Of a stretch of DNA of 64,000 bases, positions 1 to 8,714 are shown in pieces (positions within the stretch are counted from its first letter, which is position 1; each line of letters starts with the position of its first letter). This DNA comes from Clostridium lundense DSM 17049 (GTDB lineage: Bacteria; Bacillota; Clostridia; Clostridiales; Clostridiaceae). Both the position numbers and the translations under genes were made by a program. The notes beneath the pieces were generated by a model. The model did not search any database. It saw only the letters and a program-made list of their open reading frames with translations, and was not told the DNA's origin. The DNA lies in assembly GCF_000619945.1 (NCBI RefSeq), contig NZ_JHVC01000014.1, forward strand, positions 1 through 64,000, in the 5' to 3' direction.

Positions 1-228
1 AGTTTTTTGTTTCTTTCCATTGCGTGCATTTTCTACATCAGTACGCTCATATGGAGAATACCCTAAATGGTTATCCATCTCAGCTGCAAGCATGCTTTCA
101 ATAGTACCTCCAAGAAGGTCTTTTAATGCGTCTTGAATGTCCTCAGCAGATTGAATGTCATACTCCCTAATTAAATCAGCAATAATATTCTTTTTTCCCT
201 CTGTTAATCTTTCTTTTCTCTTACCCAT
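1..228 (-). CDS. IS256-family (Mutator-type) transposase, N-terminal part, cut by the window edge
   Basis: The reading frame starts at 228 (ATG) and runs off the window at base 1, so only about the first 76 residues are visible. They start MGKRKERLTEGKKN and contain the motif LLGGTIESMLAAEMDNHLGY, which is typical of the N-terminal region of IS256-family DDE transposases. The protein would cut and join the ends of its element. The catalytic DDE residues lie outside the window. A terminal-repeat-like sequence follows upstream of the start (229-312). A decayed copy of the same upstream end lies at about 31.9 kb. Confidence 0.85.
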   Translation of the reverse strand, partial: MGKRKERLTEGKKNIIADLIREYDIQSAEDIQDALKDLLGGTIESMLAAEMDNHLGYSPYERTDVENARNGKKQKT

Positions 229-312
229 AACAAAACAGCCTCCTATGATATTTATATTTTATCATAGAAAGCTGCTATATTTTGTAATTTACAGACTTTT
301 TTTCACAGACTC
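229..312 (-). repeat. Terminal end of the IS256-family element
   Basis: This stretch lies just upstream of the transposase start. It ends in GAGTCTGTG followed by an A-run and GTCTGTAAATTAC (minus-strand reading), which resembles an IS256-family terminal inverted repeat. The exact end at 312 is my estimate, because the other terminus is outside the window. The first 68 or so bases next to the gene recur near 31,912-31,980. Confidence 0.5.
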
Positions 313-332
313 AAATTTATTTTGTAACCATA

Positions 333-477
333 TTATTTTTTATTTTCTCTGCTTAAATTAAAACTTGTTCTGCTTCCCCATACTTTTCTTCCATAATTAA
401 TCTATCTGACTCTAAAAGAAAGTTACTAAATTTTTTTTGGTTATTATATTTAACTCCAGCCATAATACCTAATATTA
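333..477 (-). pseudogene. Fragment duplicating the 5' part of the neighbouring coiled-coil/TPR-like gene
   Basis: About 145 bases nearly match 1156-1301, the 5' part of the gene at 490-1345. This copy has 8 T in the homopolymer where the other has 7, so here the membrane-anchor frame joins the downstream frame correctly. It instead has a CAA to TAA stop shortly after (ELIQ-type position). It ends near the IS256 terminus at 312, which suggests the element truncated a tandem paralogue. Confidence 0.6.
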
Positions 478-489
478 ATATAGAATCAT

Positions 490-1345
490 TTAATTAATAA
501 GTTTTATTGGTGGTACACCAGCACTAGTTTCATAAACCTTACCACTATTTATATCCACAAAATACCATGCTAATGTTGCTATGTGTGTCTTCATATCAAC
601 AAGTAGTTGTATATGATATCCATACATACCTTCAAAATTCTCCAATAATAATTCTTCATCACTCCGAGTACACAATGTTCTTTTAAATTGGCATCTTCTT
701 TTAAATTGGGATTTTTTTTAAAATAAACATCTATTGCAAGATTTCGTGCTTGTTCTACAGCAAGCGGCTTTTTAACCTTTTCTTCTTGAATTCTCTTTTG
801 TTCTTTTCCATAATTAATTTTTGAATTATCTATTTTAGCCTTTAACTCTACTGCTTGTTTATTACTACTATCAATTGTATTTATTTCATTTAATGCTTTA
901 TAGGCATCATTAAATTTATTTTCACTTAAATACTTTTCTAATACAGCAATTTTACTTTTTATCATTTCATTTTTACAAAATGTTATTTTTTCACTAGCCC
1001 TTTTCTTTATCTTTTCTGCTTTTGCATCTACTTTATTTAATTCCTTAATTGCCTTATCATACTCCTTTTTCTCAATTAATTTATTAGCATTCTCATAAAT
1101 TTCATTTTGTGTCTTATATAAATTTAATAATTCTAGCTTTTTTGTTAGTTCCTCATTATTTTTTATTTTCTCTGCTTGAATTAAAACTTGTTCTGCTTCC
1201 CCATACTTTTCTTCCATAATTAATCTATCCGACTCTAAAAGAAAGTTACTAAATTTTTTTGGTTATTATATTTAACTCCAGCTATAATACCTAATATTAC
1301 TATGACTATAATACCACTTGTGATAATTATTCTTTTCTTGTTCAA
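490..1345 (-). pseudogene. Membrane-anchored coiled-coil/TPR-like protein, frameshifted
   Basis: A TTG start at 1345, preceded by AAGGAGC, gives MNKKRIIITSGIIVIVILG, a short basic segment followed by one membrane helix. Thereafter the frame must shift by one base in a run of T (7 here, 8 in the duplicate at about 430) to join the main frame, which begins inside at 1217 with MEEKYGEAEQVL. That frame is Lys/Glu-rich with repeated YDKAIKELNKV-like helices resembling TPR or coiled-coil units. A second frameshift near 675 separates the C-terminal part (DEELLLENFEGMYGYHIQLL...YFVDINSGKVYET). The C-terminal part resembles secreted clostridial domains of unknown role. Two frame breaks suggest a pseudogene, although the homopolymer one could be a sequencing error or phase variation. 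Confidence 0.6.
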
Positions 1346-1377
1346 CTTTAAACAGCTCCTTCTACACCTAATGTAGA

Positions 1378-1695
1378 TTACATATCATGTGATGGATAAT
1401 AAATTGAAAATATCTTTAATTTATTATCTTCTATCTTAAATTTAACTTCATTTCTTAAATATTCACCATCTATTGGCCATTGCAAATCAAAAATAATCTT
1501 TAATACTCCATTTTCTTCTTTTCTTTCAACAACTTTTATGTATTTATTCAGTCTTGAGGGATTTAATTGAGCATATATACTAACATACTGTTTTCCATTT
1601 ATTTCAGTATATTTTTCTTCATTACATGTTGAAAATAATGTGGTTGCAACTAACGCCCCAGTTGCCATCAACACTTTAAGTCTCTCAATTTTCAT
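1378..1695 (-). CDS. Small predicted lipoprotein, uncharacterised
   Basis: This 105-residue protein starts MKIERLKVLMATGALVA and has a hydrophobic segment ending in LFSTC-NEE, a plausible lipobox with the cysteine at about residue 24. It would be exported and lipid-anchored on the outer face of the membrane. The mature part is a short beta-rich domain (YVSIYAQLNPSRLNKYIKVVERKEENG) that I do not recognise. An AGGT-like ribosome binding site sits about 8 bases before the ATG. It lies just upstream of the broken membrane-protein gene and may have been cotranscribed with it. Confidence 0.55.
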   Translation of the reverse strand: MKIERLKVLMATGALVATTLFSTCNEEKYTEINGKQYVSIYAQLNPSRLNKYIKVVERKEENGVLKIIFDLQWPIDGEYLRNEVKFKIEDNKLKIFSIYYPSHDM

Positions 1696-2084
1696 GTTAT
1701 TACCTGCATTTTAAATATTTGAGATTTAAGTTAATCATATCATGTTCTAATATTTTTTTGAATATGATATGATAATTATTGCAAACTCCCATAAAAATTC
1801 CAGAAAAAAACTTTACTTTCAATCAATTTAGCTATTAGATTTCCAAGTTATCTAAATTAATAACAATCTCGATCCCACAATAGCTCAGTCCCAACCAAAC
1901 TATGCACACAATTGTTAATTAAAATAATATCATGCTACTTTATCTATCGTTTTTATATATGCAATATACCACCAGGTAACCAGCCCGTATAATTAAACTT
2001 TGATTATACTTTTATGAAATCTCTCTGCTACATTTTTTTCTAATAAACACAATAACTTATAATGAAGTTACTACAGAATATCCA
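1696..2084. other. Gene-free AT-rich stretch
   Basis: I see no convincing reading frame, RNA gene or strong hairpin in these roughly 390 bases. They separate the lipoprotein gene from the SAVED-domain fragment. Confidence 0.5.
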
Positions 2085-2543
2085 TTATGCAGTAGGCTTA
2101 CTTTTTACTTCTTTTACCACAGAAATCTTTTTAGTAACATTAATTCCCCATAGGTATGTATCATTTTTATAATGAAATATTACTGTATCTTTATTCTGGG
2201 CTTTACTAAATTTAGTTCCCAATGCAAAAATAAATGCTCCTGATGCAGCGACGCAAATCTTAATCCGTGTTATGTTGAGATTCTTTTGAATTTCAGCTAT
2301 ATCAGATAAAGTTTTATTTGTATAATCATTATCCTCAAGAACGTTCTGTGAGTCAGCTTCTTTAATGGGCTGCGTTAGCTGTATCAATAAAAGTATTTTT
2401 CCACTCTTCGTTGAATCATTTTTTTCTTCATGTGATATAAATGTTAACTGGCTTGGCTCATTTTTTAACAAATGAAAATCATCATCAACAGGATTATCAC
2501 GTCTTTTATGGAAAAACAATTCAAAATCCGTCGGTGGCAACAT
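2085..2543 (-). pseudogene. SAVED-domain C-terminal fragment (CBASS effector remnant)
   Basis: The 152-residue frame contains IQLTQPIKEADSQN, then KICVAASGAFIFALGTKF and a final DTVIFHYKNDTYLWGINV. This order (a proline/hydrophobic strand, an Ala-rich helix with a conserved ALG, then a Y-rich strand pair) matches the C-terminal half of SAVED domains, which sense cyclic oligonucleotides in CBASS effectors. Its first eight or so residues are encoded by the antisense of a tRNA-Leu fragment (2520-2574), and there is no ribosome binding site. The 5' part of the gene, with any nuclease or protease domain, therefore seems to have been lost at the attachment-site junction. Assignment to SAVED is by eye and moderately secure. 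Confidence 0.5.
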
Positions 2544-2574
2544 CGTGCGGGTTCAGGTCCCGCCTTCGGCACCA
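2520..2574 (+). other. tRNA-Leu 3' fragment, probable attachment site (attR) of an integrated element
   Basis: The fragment reads as the second half of a tRNA-Leu: an anticodon loop TTCAAAA (anticodon CAA) at 2520-2526, the 3' anticodon-stem strand, a long variable arm CGGTG-GCAA-CATCG at 2532-2545, a T stem-loop GCGGG-TTCAGGT-CCCGC at 2547-2563, then CTTCGGC, A and CCA ending at 2574. The 5' half is absent: the bases before the loop do not pair with the stem. Tyrosine-recombinase islands commonly use exactly this anticodon-loop-to-3'-end part of a tRNA gene. The orientation implies the element lies to the left, with the intact tRNA outside the window. Confidence 0.75.
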
Positions 2575-2726
2575 TTTATATATCTATGTTTAAAGCACTT
2601 AGAATTAATTTTCCTAAATGCTTTTTTCTTGGTTTTGTCCTCCAAAAAAACAAAATATATTAGGACTTTTAAGGATATATTAAACTATAAGCTTTAAAAA
2701 TTTATATAATAATGTTTTACAAAAAT

Positions 2727-2763
2727 AAAACTTCTTAAGTTTTTAATTCTTAAGAAGTTTTTT
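2727..2763 (-). terminator. Rho-independent terminator after the GHKL ATPase gene
   Basis: The inverted repeat AAAACTTCTTAA / TTAAGAAGTTTT (2727-2738 and 2750-2761) forms a perfect 12-bp stem. On the minus strand a T-rich tail follows. It lies about 75 bases beyond the stop of the gene at 2839-4233. Confidence 0.7.
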
Positions 2764-2838
2764 ACTAATATATCACTTTATCAATTTCTACAATTTTAAA
2801 CCACTTGCAAAAATATTGGACTAATCTCATTAGGGTTA

Positions 2839-4233
2839 CTACGGTACATAGAGAGGTTGTGTTTTTTTAGTTCTGATATTACGTTCATGAATGATTTTAA
2901 CTAAATTACCTACTATTTTGTCCTTAAATTCTGTTGAATTATTTCCTAAACTTGATGACACATTTATAATTTTAACTGCACACGTTTCTAAATCATTTAG
3001 TGAATTTAAGGGTATTATGATTCCATCTTCTTTATGCATAGTACTTCCTATAGGTATCTTTGATATCTTTATATTATCTATTGAAACATACTCACTTTTA
3101 AGCAGATCTATTTCCTTTAAAATCTCAATGGCTTCTCCTAATATCTTTCTTTGTTCTTCATTTAGATCTTCTTTGCTCAAAAGCTCTTCTTCTATAATAA
3201 CTGAATCCTCCATAAATAAATTATCTTCAGCTATATACTTTCTATATTTCTCTATATCTTTTTTAATTCTCTGAGATACATTAATTATTTCTGTATCTTT
3301 GCTTTTACAAAGTACGTCATATAATTCTTTATTATTTTGAATGTCTTCATTACCTATAAACCTTACATTTTTATGTTTATATTTATTTATAATATAATTA
3401 CTGACTTTGACTAGTACAGTATTCCATTTTATCTCCGAATAACTATTATCATTATAAGTTCTTCTAAGTTGCTTTTCAAATGTTTCTAATACCTCTTTTT
3501 CTCTACTAATTTCAATAATCTTTTTTATATCTTCTCTGTAAGCATCTCTACTCACATACGCTCTTTCTCTATTAAGACCTTTTTTTAATTTAGAAGATAT
3601 GTTTTTTATGTTATATGAAAATACTAAATTTCTATCCTCACTTATTTTCATTCCATTTATATAAATGTCAGCATTACTACTTTCTTTTTTTAAAATGTCA
3701 CCATACTGAGTTTTCTCAATAATATTGCCTCTTTTACCATTATAAATTAAAAATTCTTTCTTAGCCTGCTCTATATATTCCTTTTTACATTTTTTAAGAG
3801 TAACCTCTGTGCCTTTAAAACATTTCTCATTATTTTCATATACATATACGTGTAATGTTTTAACATCTATTTTGTTACTCTTCTCTTGCATATGAAATTC
3901 AAATAAATATTTAGCTGTCCTAATGCTAACTTGAATACCATTATTATTAAGTACACTTAATGCATCTTTTAATCCTACGCCAAATTTTCCTATTACATTA
4001 TTTTTAGTGTCCTTATTACCTCCCATCATAATAAAATTTTTCATTTCTAATCCTTTTCCAAAGTCTCTAATTATATATTCATCATCACTTTTATCTATTA
4101 TTTCAATTTTACCATCATTTTGTTCATCTAATGCATTTGCAATTATTTCTCTTATGGCATAATAAATGTCCCAATCATTTAAATAATTTTCACCAATATT
4201 TAGATCAATAATATCTACTTGCTGTTTGTCCAC
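2839..4233 (-). CDS. GHKL-type ATPase (Hsp90/MORC-like fold), probable defence protein
   Basis: The start is a GTG at 4233, seven bases after GAGG. The N-terminal 150 residues carry the Bergerat ATP-binding motifs: EIIANALDEQ (N box, about residue 30), DFGKGLE (G1, about 58) and GKFGVGLKDAL (G2, about 82). The rest (464 residues in all) is charged, helical and unlike MutL, Hsp90 or histidine kinases. Stand-alone GHKL proteins of this sort are common in defence islands, where they act as ATP-dependent switches with partner nucleases. The PLD-like gene directly upstream is a possible partner, although a terminator lies between them. The biological role is unknown. Confidence 0.7.
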   Translation of the reverse strand: MDKQQVDIIDLNIGENYLNDWDIYYAIREIIANALDEQNDGKIEIIDKSDDEYIIRDFGKGLEMKNFIMMGGNKDTKNNVIGKFGVGLKDALSVLNNNGIQVSIRTAKYLFEFHMQEKSNKIDVKTLHVYVYENNEKCFKGTEVTLKKCKKEYIEQAKKEFLIYNGKRGNIIEKTQYGDILKKESSNADIYINGMKISEDRNLVFSYNIKNISSKLKKGLNRERAYVSRDAYREDIKKIIEISREKEVLETFEKQLRRTYNDNSYSEIKWNTVLVKVSNYIINKYKHKNVRFIGNEDIQNNKELYDVLCKSKDTEIINVSQRIKKDIEKYRKYIAEDNLFMEDSVIIEEELLSKEDLNEEQRKILGEAIEILKEIDLLKSEYVSIDNIKISKIPIGSTMHKEDGIIIPLNSLNDLETCAVKIINVSSSLGNNSTEFKDKIVGNLVKIIHERNIRTKKTQPLYVP

Positions 4234-4350
4234 ATATATACCTCAAAAAATGCTTTCTAATACAATTATATTTCCTGTTACGCTAAATATTCTCTTACCT
4301 TAAAGTTTGCCTATATAGACTATATTTCATCTTTATTTAAATTAATTAAA

Positions 4351-4380
4351 GGACTTTTGTTCTTAATTAAACAAAAGCCC
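4351..4380 (-). terminator. Terminator after the PLD-like gene
   Basis: GGACTTTTGT (4351-4360) and ACAAAAGCCC (4371-4380) pair with one wobble across a short loop. On the minus strand the hairpin follows the stop of the gene at 4393-5031. Confidence 0.55.
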
Positions 4381-4392
4381 TTGTTTAAATTC

Positions 4393-5031
4393 TTATCCTA
4401 ATTTATCATATATCTCGTAATCACTATAATATTCTGGATTGTTATAGATTTTTTCAAAACTATTTTTATACATTTTTGCTACAGTTCTGCTTTTAATTAC
4501 AATCACATGCTCTAAATTATACTTTGCATTTTTACTCCAATTGTATGATCCATCTATAACTTTTTTATTATCTATAATACAGTATTTATTGTGCATTAAA
4601 TTACTATAACTTTTATTTCCTCTTTTTGGTATAACTACTGTTTTCAGTTTATTGCACACATCTATTAATTTATAAATGCTTTTATTATTTTCCTTTGCTT
4701 CACTAATTATTACTTTAATATTTATTCCTCTTCTCTTAAGATCTCTTAATTCATCCATTAAAATTTCCGATGTAAACCACGCAACCGCTATGCAAATTTC
4801 TTCTTTTGTTTCCCGTATATTTTTTATTATTATTTCTTCTATATTTTCATCAAAAAATGTTACAATTATCTTTTCATTATTTTTTTCAGGAAGTACTATA
4901 ATTTTTTCTTTTAATGCTACATTCTCTTCTTTTAACTTCTCAATTTCTTTTCTTAATAATTGTATGGTACTTTCTTCACTACTATTTTTTCTTAATGATA
5001 ATTTAGACCTTAGCCAAGTTACTAGTCCCAT
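4393..5031 (-). CDS. PLD-like domain nuclease/phosphodiesterase with an N-terminal coiled coil
   Basis: The 212-residue protein begins with a basic segment (MGLVTWLRSKLSLRK) and a coiled coil to about residue 50 (LLRKEIEKLKEENVALKEKI). A single phospholipase-D-like domain follows: AVAWFTSEILMDEL, then IKVIISEAKENN, and the signature MHNKYCIIDNKKVIDGSYNW, which has the H-x-K-x4-D residues at about 156-163. One HKD motif implies that it works as a dimer, like Nuc or ZUC-type enzymes, cutting nucleic acid phosphodiesters. The ATG follows AAGGTGG. It lies between the type III restriction operon and the GHKL gene, so a defence role is likely. Confidence 0.75.
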   Translation of the reverse strand: MGLVTWLRSKLSLRKNSSEESTIQLLRKEIEKLKEENVALKEKIIVLPEKNNEKIIVTFFDENIEEIIIKNIRETKEEICIAVAWFTSEILMDELRDLKRRGINIKVIISEAKENNKSIYKLIDVCNKLKTVVIPKRGNKSYSNLMHNKYCIIDNKKVIDGSYNWSKNAKYNLEHVIVIKSRTVAKMYKNSFEKIYNNPEYYSDYEIYDKLG

Positions 5032-5117
5032 TATCCACCTTCAAATTTAATGATATATTATATTTTATTTAGTGGACCAAATTTTATAACTTAAAGATAT
5101 TTAAAAAAGCCATAGAT

Positions 5118-5315
5118 TTAGGTTCGCTGGTTGTTGTCTTCTTTGTCACTCAACTTCCTAATAAATTCATCTCAGTCCTCATCATCAGCCACATCTTTTG
5201 CTTTCCTTAATACTACTCTAACTATTGGTGATACCATAATGTATTCTGTAAGATCAAGTGATATTGTATTTTTACCTTCTCCTGCTAAATCAAACATTTT
5301 ATGTTTTTCATCCAT
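5118..5315 (-). pseudogene. Small conserved protein interrupted by TGA
   Basis: An ATG at 5315 after AAGGTG opens a frame MDEKHKMFDLAGEGKN...VVLRKAKDVADDED, 47 residues, ending at TGA 5172-5174. Without that stop it would continue DEFIRKLSDKEDNNQRT to TAA at 5118. A TGG to TGA change (DEDW-DEF) would explain this. Product not recognised. Codon use fits a real gene. Confidence 0.45.
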
Positions 5316-5435
5316 TATCTACACCTTCTTACACAACATTATTTTCATATATACAATAACATAATTGTATATAAGTCAATTTCCTGTATCAAAAATGTAT
5401 AATCGAAATACACCTTTTAAAGCTCCCAAAAACAA

Positions 5436-5483
5436 AATCTACCGTTGCTCTGCACCATATATGCTACAGAGCAACGGTAGATT
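5436..5483 (-). terminator. Strong terminator of the type III restriction operon
   Basis: A 17-bp perfect inverted repeat built on CTACCGTTGCTCTG / CAGAGCAACGGTAG encloses a 14-base loop. On the minus strand it is followed by TTTTGTTTTTG. It lies 30 bases after the stop of the PC4-like gene. Confidence 0.8.
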
Positions 5484-5514
5484 CCATTAAAATAACTTTA
5501 TGAGAATTTAACTT

Positions 5515-5736
5515 CTATAACTCCATCTCATTAAGCACATCTCTAAGCTTCTTCAATTCCTCTACAGTAAGTGTTACCCCTTTCCCCATCTTCTTATGTT
5601 CTACATCCCAATCTCTTAAATCATACTTTGGTTCTTTATCATTCCAACTAATTAAATTAAGCTCCTTCTTCCAGCCTTTTGATGATTCTGAAAGAACACC
5701 GCTTGTTTCTTTAATTTCAAATTTTATATCTGCCAT
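5515..5736 (-). CDS. YdbC/PC4-family single-stranded DNA-binding protein
   Basis: The 73-residue protein has the pattern GWKKELNLISWNDKEPKYDLRDW followed by MGKGVTLTVEELKKLRDVL, as in the bacterial PC4-like family (YdbC), small homodimers that bind single-stranded DNA with little sequence preference. It starts 17 bases after the Res gene and precedes the operon terminator, so it is the last gene of the type III restriction operon. The location suggests a link to DNA processing by the helicase or restriction subunits, which is inference. Confidence 0.8.
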   Translation of the reverse strand: MADIKFEIKETSGVLSESSKGWKKELNLISWNDKEPKYDLRDWDVEHKKMGKGVTLTVEELKKLRDVLNEMEL

Positions 5737-5753
5737 AAATTTTCTTCCTCTCT

Positions 5754-8702
5754 TTATACATTTTCAATGAAGTTTTCAAAACTATCAGTTTCTCTAAAGA
5801 TAGTATCATTCCCTAGAGCCTCAAAATGTTTATATCCACATTGAATCTTTCTATACTCTCTTTCTCTTAACTCTTCTGCTAAAATATTACCTTTAGTTTC
5901 TACTACGAAGTATAACTTCTCAATATTATCTTTTTCTATTAATACAGCCCAGTCTGGATTATAACTTCCTAGTGGAGTTTCTACTTTAAACCAATCTGGT
6001 AACTTTACATACATTTTTACACTATCATTATTTTCGAACTTTTTAGCAAACTCAGCCTCTACATCAGAATCATAAATTATATAGTCATAAACAGATTTTT
6101 TACTACCAATCATATTCTTTGATAAGTATCCACTTAGCTCTTGAGTTTCAAATAACTCTTGAGCATAAAACTCATCATCACCTATTTTTTCATACTTAAT
6201 ACCATCAACTATCATTAACCTCATTTTTCTTTTTATTATACTTGCTACTTCATCCATAAACTTCTGAGGATTCTTCTTAAAATCATCTAACCTTCCTGAT
6301 TTCTTAAGCATCTCTACTAATGTTCTTCTAGTTAGGTTTGTTTGATTTTGTAAGAAAGTAATTATGTCAGGTAATACAAAATTAGGCTCTTCTATATCAA
6401 TACTATATCTATTATTTTCTTCTGTTAGCATTCCAGCTTTAGTTATATCTACTCCTGCTTTTGAATAAACTAACTTAGCCTTACTAATATTAAGAGTGTT
6501 TTTTATTTCTTCTAAACACTTTGTTATAAGCTCATTAGAATCAAAATGTACTGAATATGTTGTCTTATATTTTATTCTGTCCCATAATTCCTTAAATTCT
6601 GGACTTAAATATCTCATTTTATTTAAGTTTGCAGGCTTCTTATCTTCTGCATTCTTTACATTTAAATTACCCGCTAACTTTTTAAGGTTAGCAACTATTT
6701 GAGTTTCTATTACTTTAAATTCTTCTGGTATATCTACCTTTTGCTCTTTTAGTGCTGTCCTTAGTGTATCTGTTATTTTACCTTTATCATCTATATATTT
6801 ATATTCTTTTAAATGATTAAATATCTTTTCTGAACCATCTTGCTCCAAATAAGCAGACTCTCCATTTTGGATAATAATAATATTAGCAAAACTATGCTTT
6901 TCAACAATACCAAATCTAATGCCTTCATCTTCTTCATATTCATTTTGCAGCTTTCTAGCAAAATCCTCATAACTTTCATTAGCCATTACAGTTAAAGTAT
7001 TTACACCAAAACCATATACTCTTTCGCCATCTTGATTAACTGCTAGCCTAAGCCCTCTACCTATTTCTTGTCTCTTTTTTGATTCTGATTTAGTCTCATT
7101 TAAAGTGCATATTTGAAATACATTTGGGTTATCCCACCCCTCTTTTAAAGCTGAGTGAGAGAATATAAACTTTAATTTTGTATCAAAACTTAATAACTTT
7201 TCTTTATCTTTCATTATTAAGCTATATGCATCCTCATCAGCAGCTGTTGCCCCATTAGTATCTTTTAATGCTCCTTTTTTATCCTGAGCAAAATATCCAT
7301 TATGAACTAGTTCAGCATCTGTTTCTACATCCACATCATTAAATAATGTTTTATACTTAGGATTTACTATAGCTTTTTTATATTCTTCTTCAAACCAAAT
7401 TGCATACTTTCCTTTTTGTGGATTACCATCTTTATCTATAAATCTATAATTTGCAACTTTATCTATAAAAAATAGACTAAGTACCTTAATTCCTTGTTTT
7501 TTTAATCTAAGCTCTTTATTTAAATGCTCTTCAATAGTTTTTCTAATTTGAGTTCTCTTGATTATATCATCATCAATTTCACCACGAATTTCCCCTAATC
7601 TTATAGGCTCATGGCCTACAAAAGAAACATATTCATCTCCTTCTTTAGCATTTATCTCTGTAATTTGATAACCTTGATATACATCTCTTCTTCCTGATAA
7701 TTCGTATAAATCATCTTCTACCTTATATTCTTTTGCAACTCTAACTATTGTTCCTTTTTTAGCATCCCATTTATCAATTTCAATTTTTGCTTTAATTGGA
7801 GACTTTTTATTATTTACACTTATAAGCTTTATATATGCTGCATTATTATGGTCTTTTGAAATAACACTAGCAACTTCTATTTGCTTTACTAATTGTCTTT
7901 CGTAAGCATCAACAGCATCAAGTCTAAACATTAAATTATGTTTATCTTTATGTGTAGCAGAGTATCCAATAGTGCATAAAGGATTTAATGAATTGATAGC
8001 CTCCATAGATTTTTCAGTACTTGCCGCACTTTGAGGCTCATCAATTATAACTATTGGATTAGTTTCTTTTATAAATTCCAACGGCTTAACTCCATTGGTT
8101 TTTTCATGATCCATATTTATAATATTAGTATCCTTATTAAAGGATTGAATTGTCATTACCATTATTCTTATATTATCACTTGTAGCAAAATCTCTAATAA
8201 TATCTAACTTTTTAGATTGATATTCATAAGCTTTGAATATTACATTATCATAAAGACCTTTAAAATGCTCTGTCATAATATCTATAGATTTAACAACACC
8301 TTCCTTAATAGCAACAGATGGAACTACAATTATAAACTTTGTAAATCCATACTTTGCATTAAGTTCAAATATTGTTCTTAAATATACATAAGTCTTACCT
8401 GTACCTGTTTCCATTTCTATAGTAAATTTGTAATCATTTTTACCTAAATCAGCTAACGTTGAAGGTATTAATCCATTTTTAAGCTGAATTTCTCTTACAT
8501 TTTTTAAGATATCCTCTTCATCCAGCTCTAATTTATTACCTATACCTAAATCAGTTATAAGCTTACCTTCAGTACCAGCTTTATCAGTTAAAGCCGATAC
8601 TGTAAAGTTTGACTGTGCTGGAGTTTGTCCATTAAAAATATTTACTATGGAAGAGATACTTTCTTTCTGATAGTCTAAATCTGAATTGAATTTTAACTTC
8701 AT
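5754..8702 (-). CDS. Type III restriction endonuclease, Res (helicase-nuclease) subunit
   Basis: This 982-residue protein has superfamily 2 helicase motifs: METGTGKTYVYLRT (Walker A, about residue 96), VIIDEPQS (Walker B, about 219), TIGYSATHKD (motif III, about 245) and RQEIGRGLRLAV (motif VI). Near the C-terminus, NPDWAVLIEK and FVVETKGN form the PD-(D/E)xK endonuclease site. Res translocates or diffuses on DNA with Mod and cuts when two sites in head-to-head orientation meet. Length and motif order are normal for the family. The ATG follows AGGAGG and lies 12 bases after the Mod stop. Confidence 0.95.
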   Translation of the reverse strand: MKLKFNSDLDYQKESISSIVNIFNGQTPAQSNFTVSALTDKAGTEGKLITDLGIGNKLELDEEDILKNVREIQLKNGLIPSTLADLGKNDYKFTIEMETGTGKTYVYLRTIFELNAKYGFTKFIIVVPSVAIKEGVVKSIDIMTEHFKGLYDNVIFKAYEYQSKKLDIIRDFATSDNIRIMVMTIQSFNKDTNIINMDHEKTNGVKPLEFIKETNPIVIIDEPQSAASTEKSMEAINSLNPLCTIGYSATHKDKHNLMFRLDAVDAYERQLVKQIEVASVISKDHNNAAYIKLISVNNKKSPIKAKIEIDKWDAKKGTIVRVAKEYKVEDDLYELSGRRDVYQGYQITEINAKEGDEYVSFVGHEPIRLGEIRGEIDDDIIKRTQIRKTIEEHLNKELRLKKQGIKVLSLFFIDKVANYRFIDKDGNPQKGKYAIWFEEEYKKAIVNPKYKTLFNDVDVETDAELVHNGYFAQDKKGALKDTNGATAADEDAYSLIMKDKEKLLSFDTKLKFIFSHSALKEGWDNPNVFQICTLNETKSESKKRQEIGRGLRLAVNQDGERVYGFGVNTLTVMANESYEDFARKLQNEYEEDEGIRFGIVEKHSFANIIIIQNGESAYLEQDGSEKIFNHLKEYKYIDDKGKITDTLRTALKEQKVDIPEEFKVIETQIVANLKKLAGNLNVKNAEDKKPANLNKMRYLSPEFKELWDRIKYKTTYSVHFDSNELITKCLEEIKNTLNISKAKLVYSKAGVDITKAGMLTEENNRYSIDIEEPNFVLPDIITFLQNQTNLTRRTLVEMLKKSGRLDDFKKNPQKFMDEVASIIKRKMRLMIVDGIKYEKIGDDEFYAQELFETQELSGYLSKNMIGSKKSVYDYIIYDSDVEAEFAKKFENNDSVKMYVKLPDWFKVETPLGSYNPDWAVLIEKDNIEKLYFVVETKGNILAEELREREYRKIQCGYKHFEALGNDTIFRETDSFENFIENV

Positions 8703-8714
8703 TAAGTTCCCCTC

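Noticed and set aside
2472..2663. A 63-residue plus-strand frame covering the tRNA fragment
   Set aside because: It is a chance frame across the tRNA-Leu 3' half and the antisense of the SAVED fragment.
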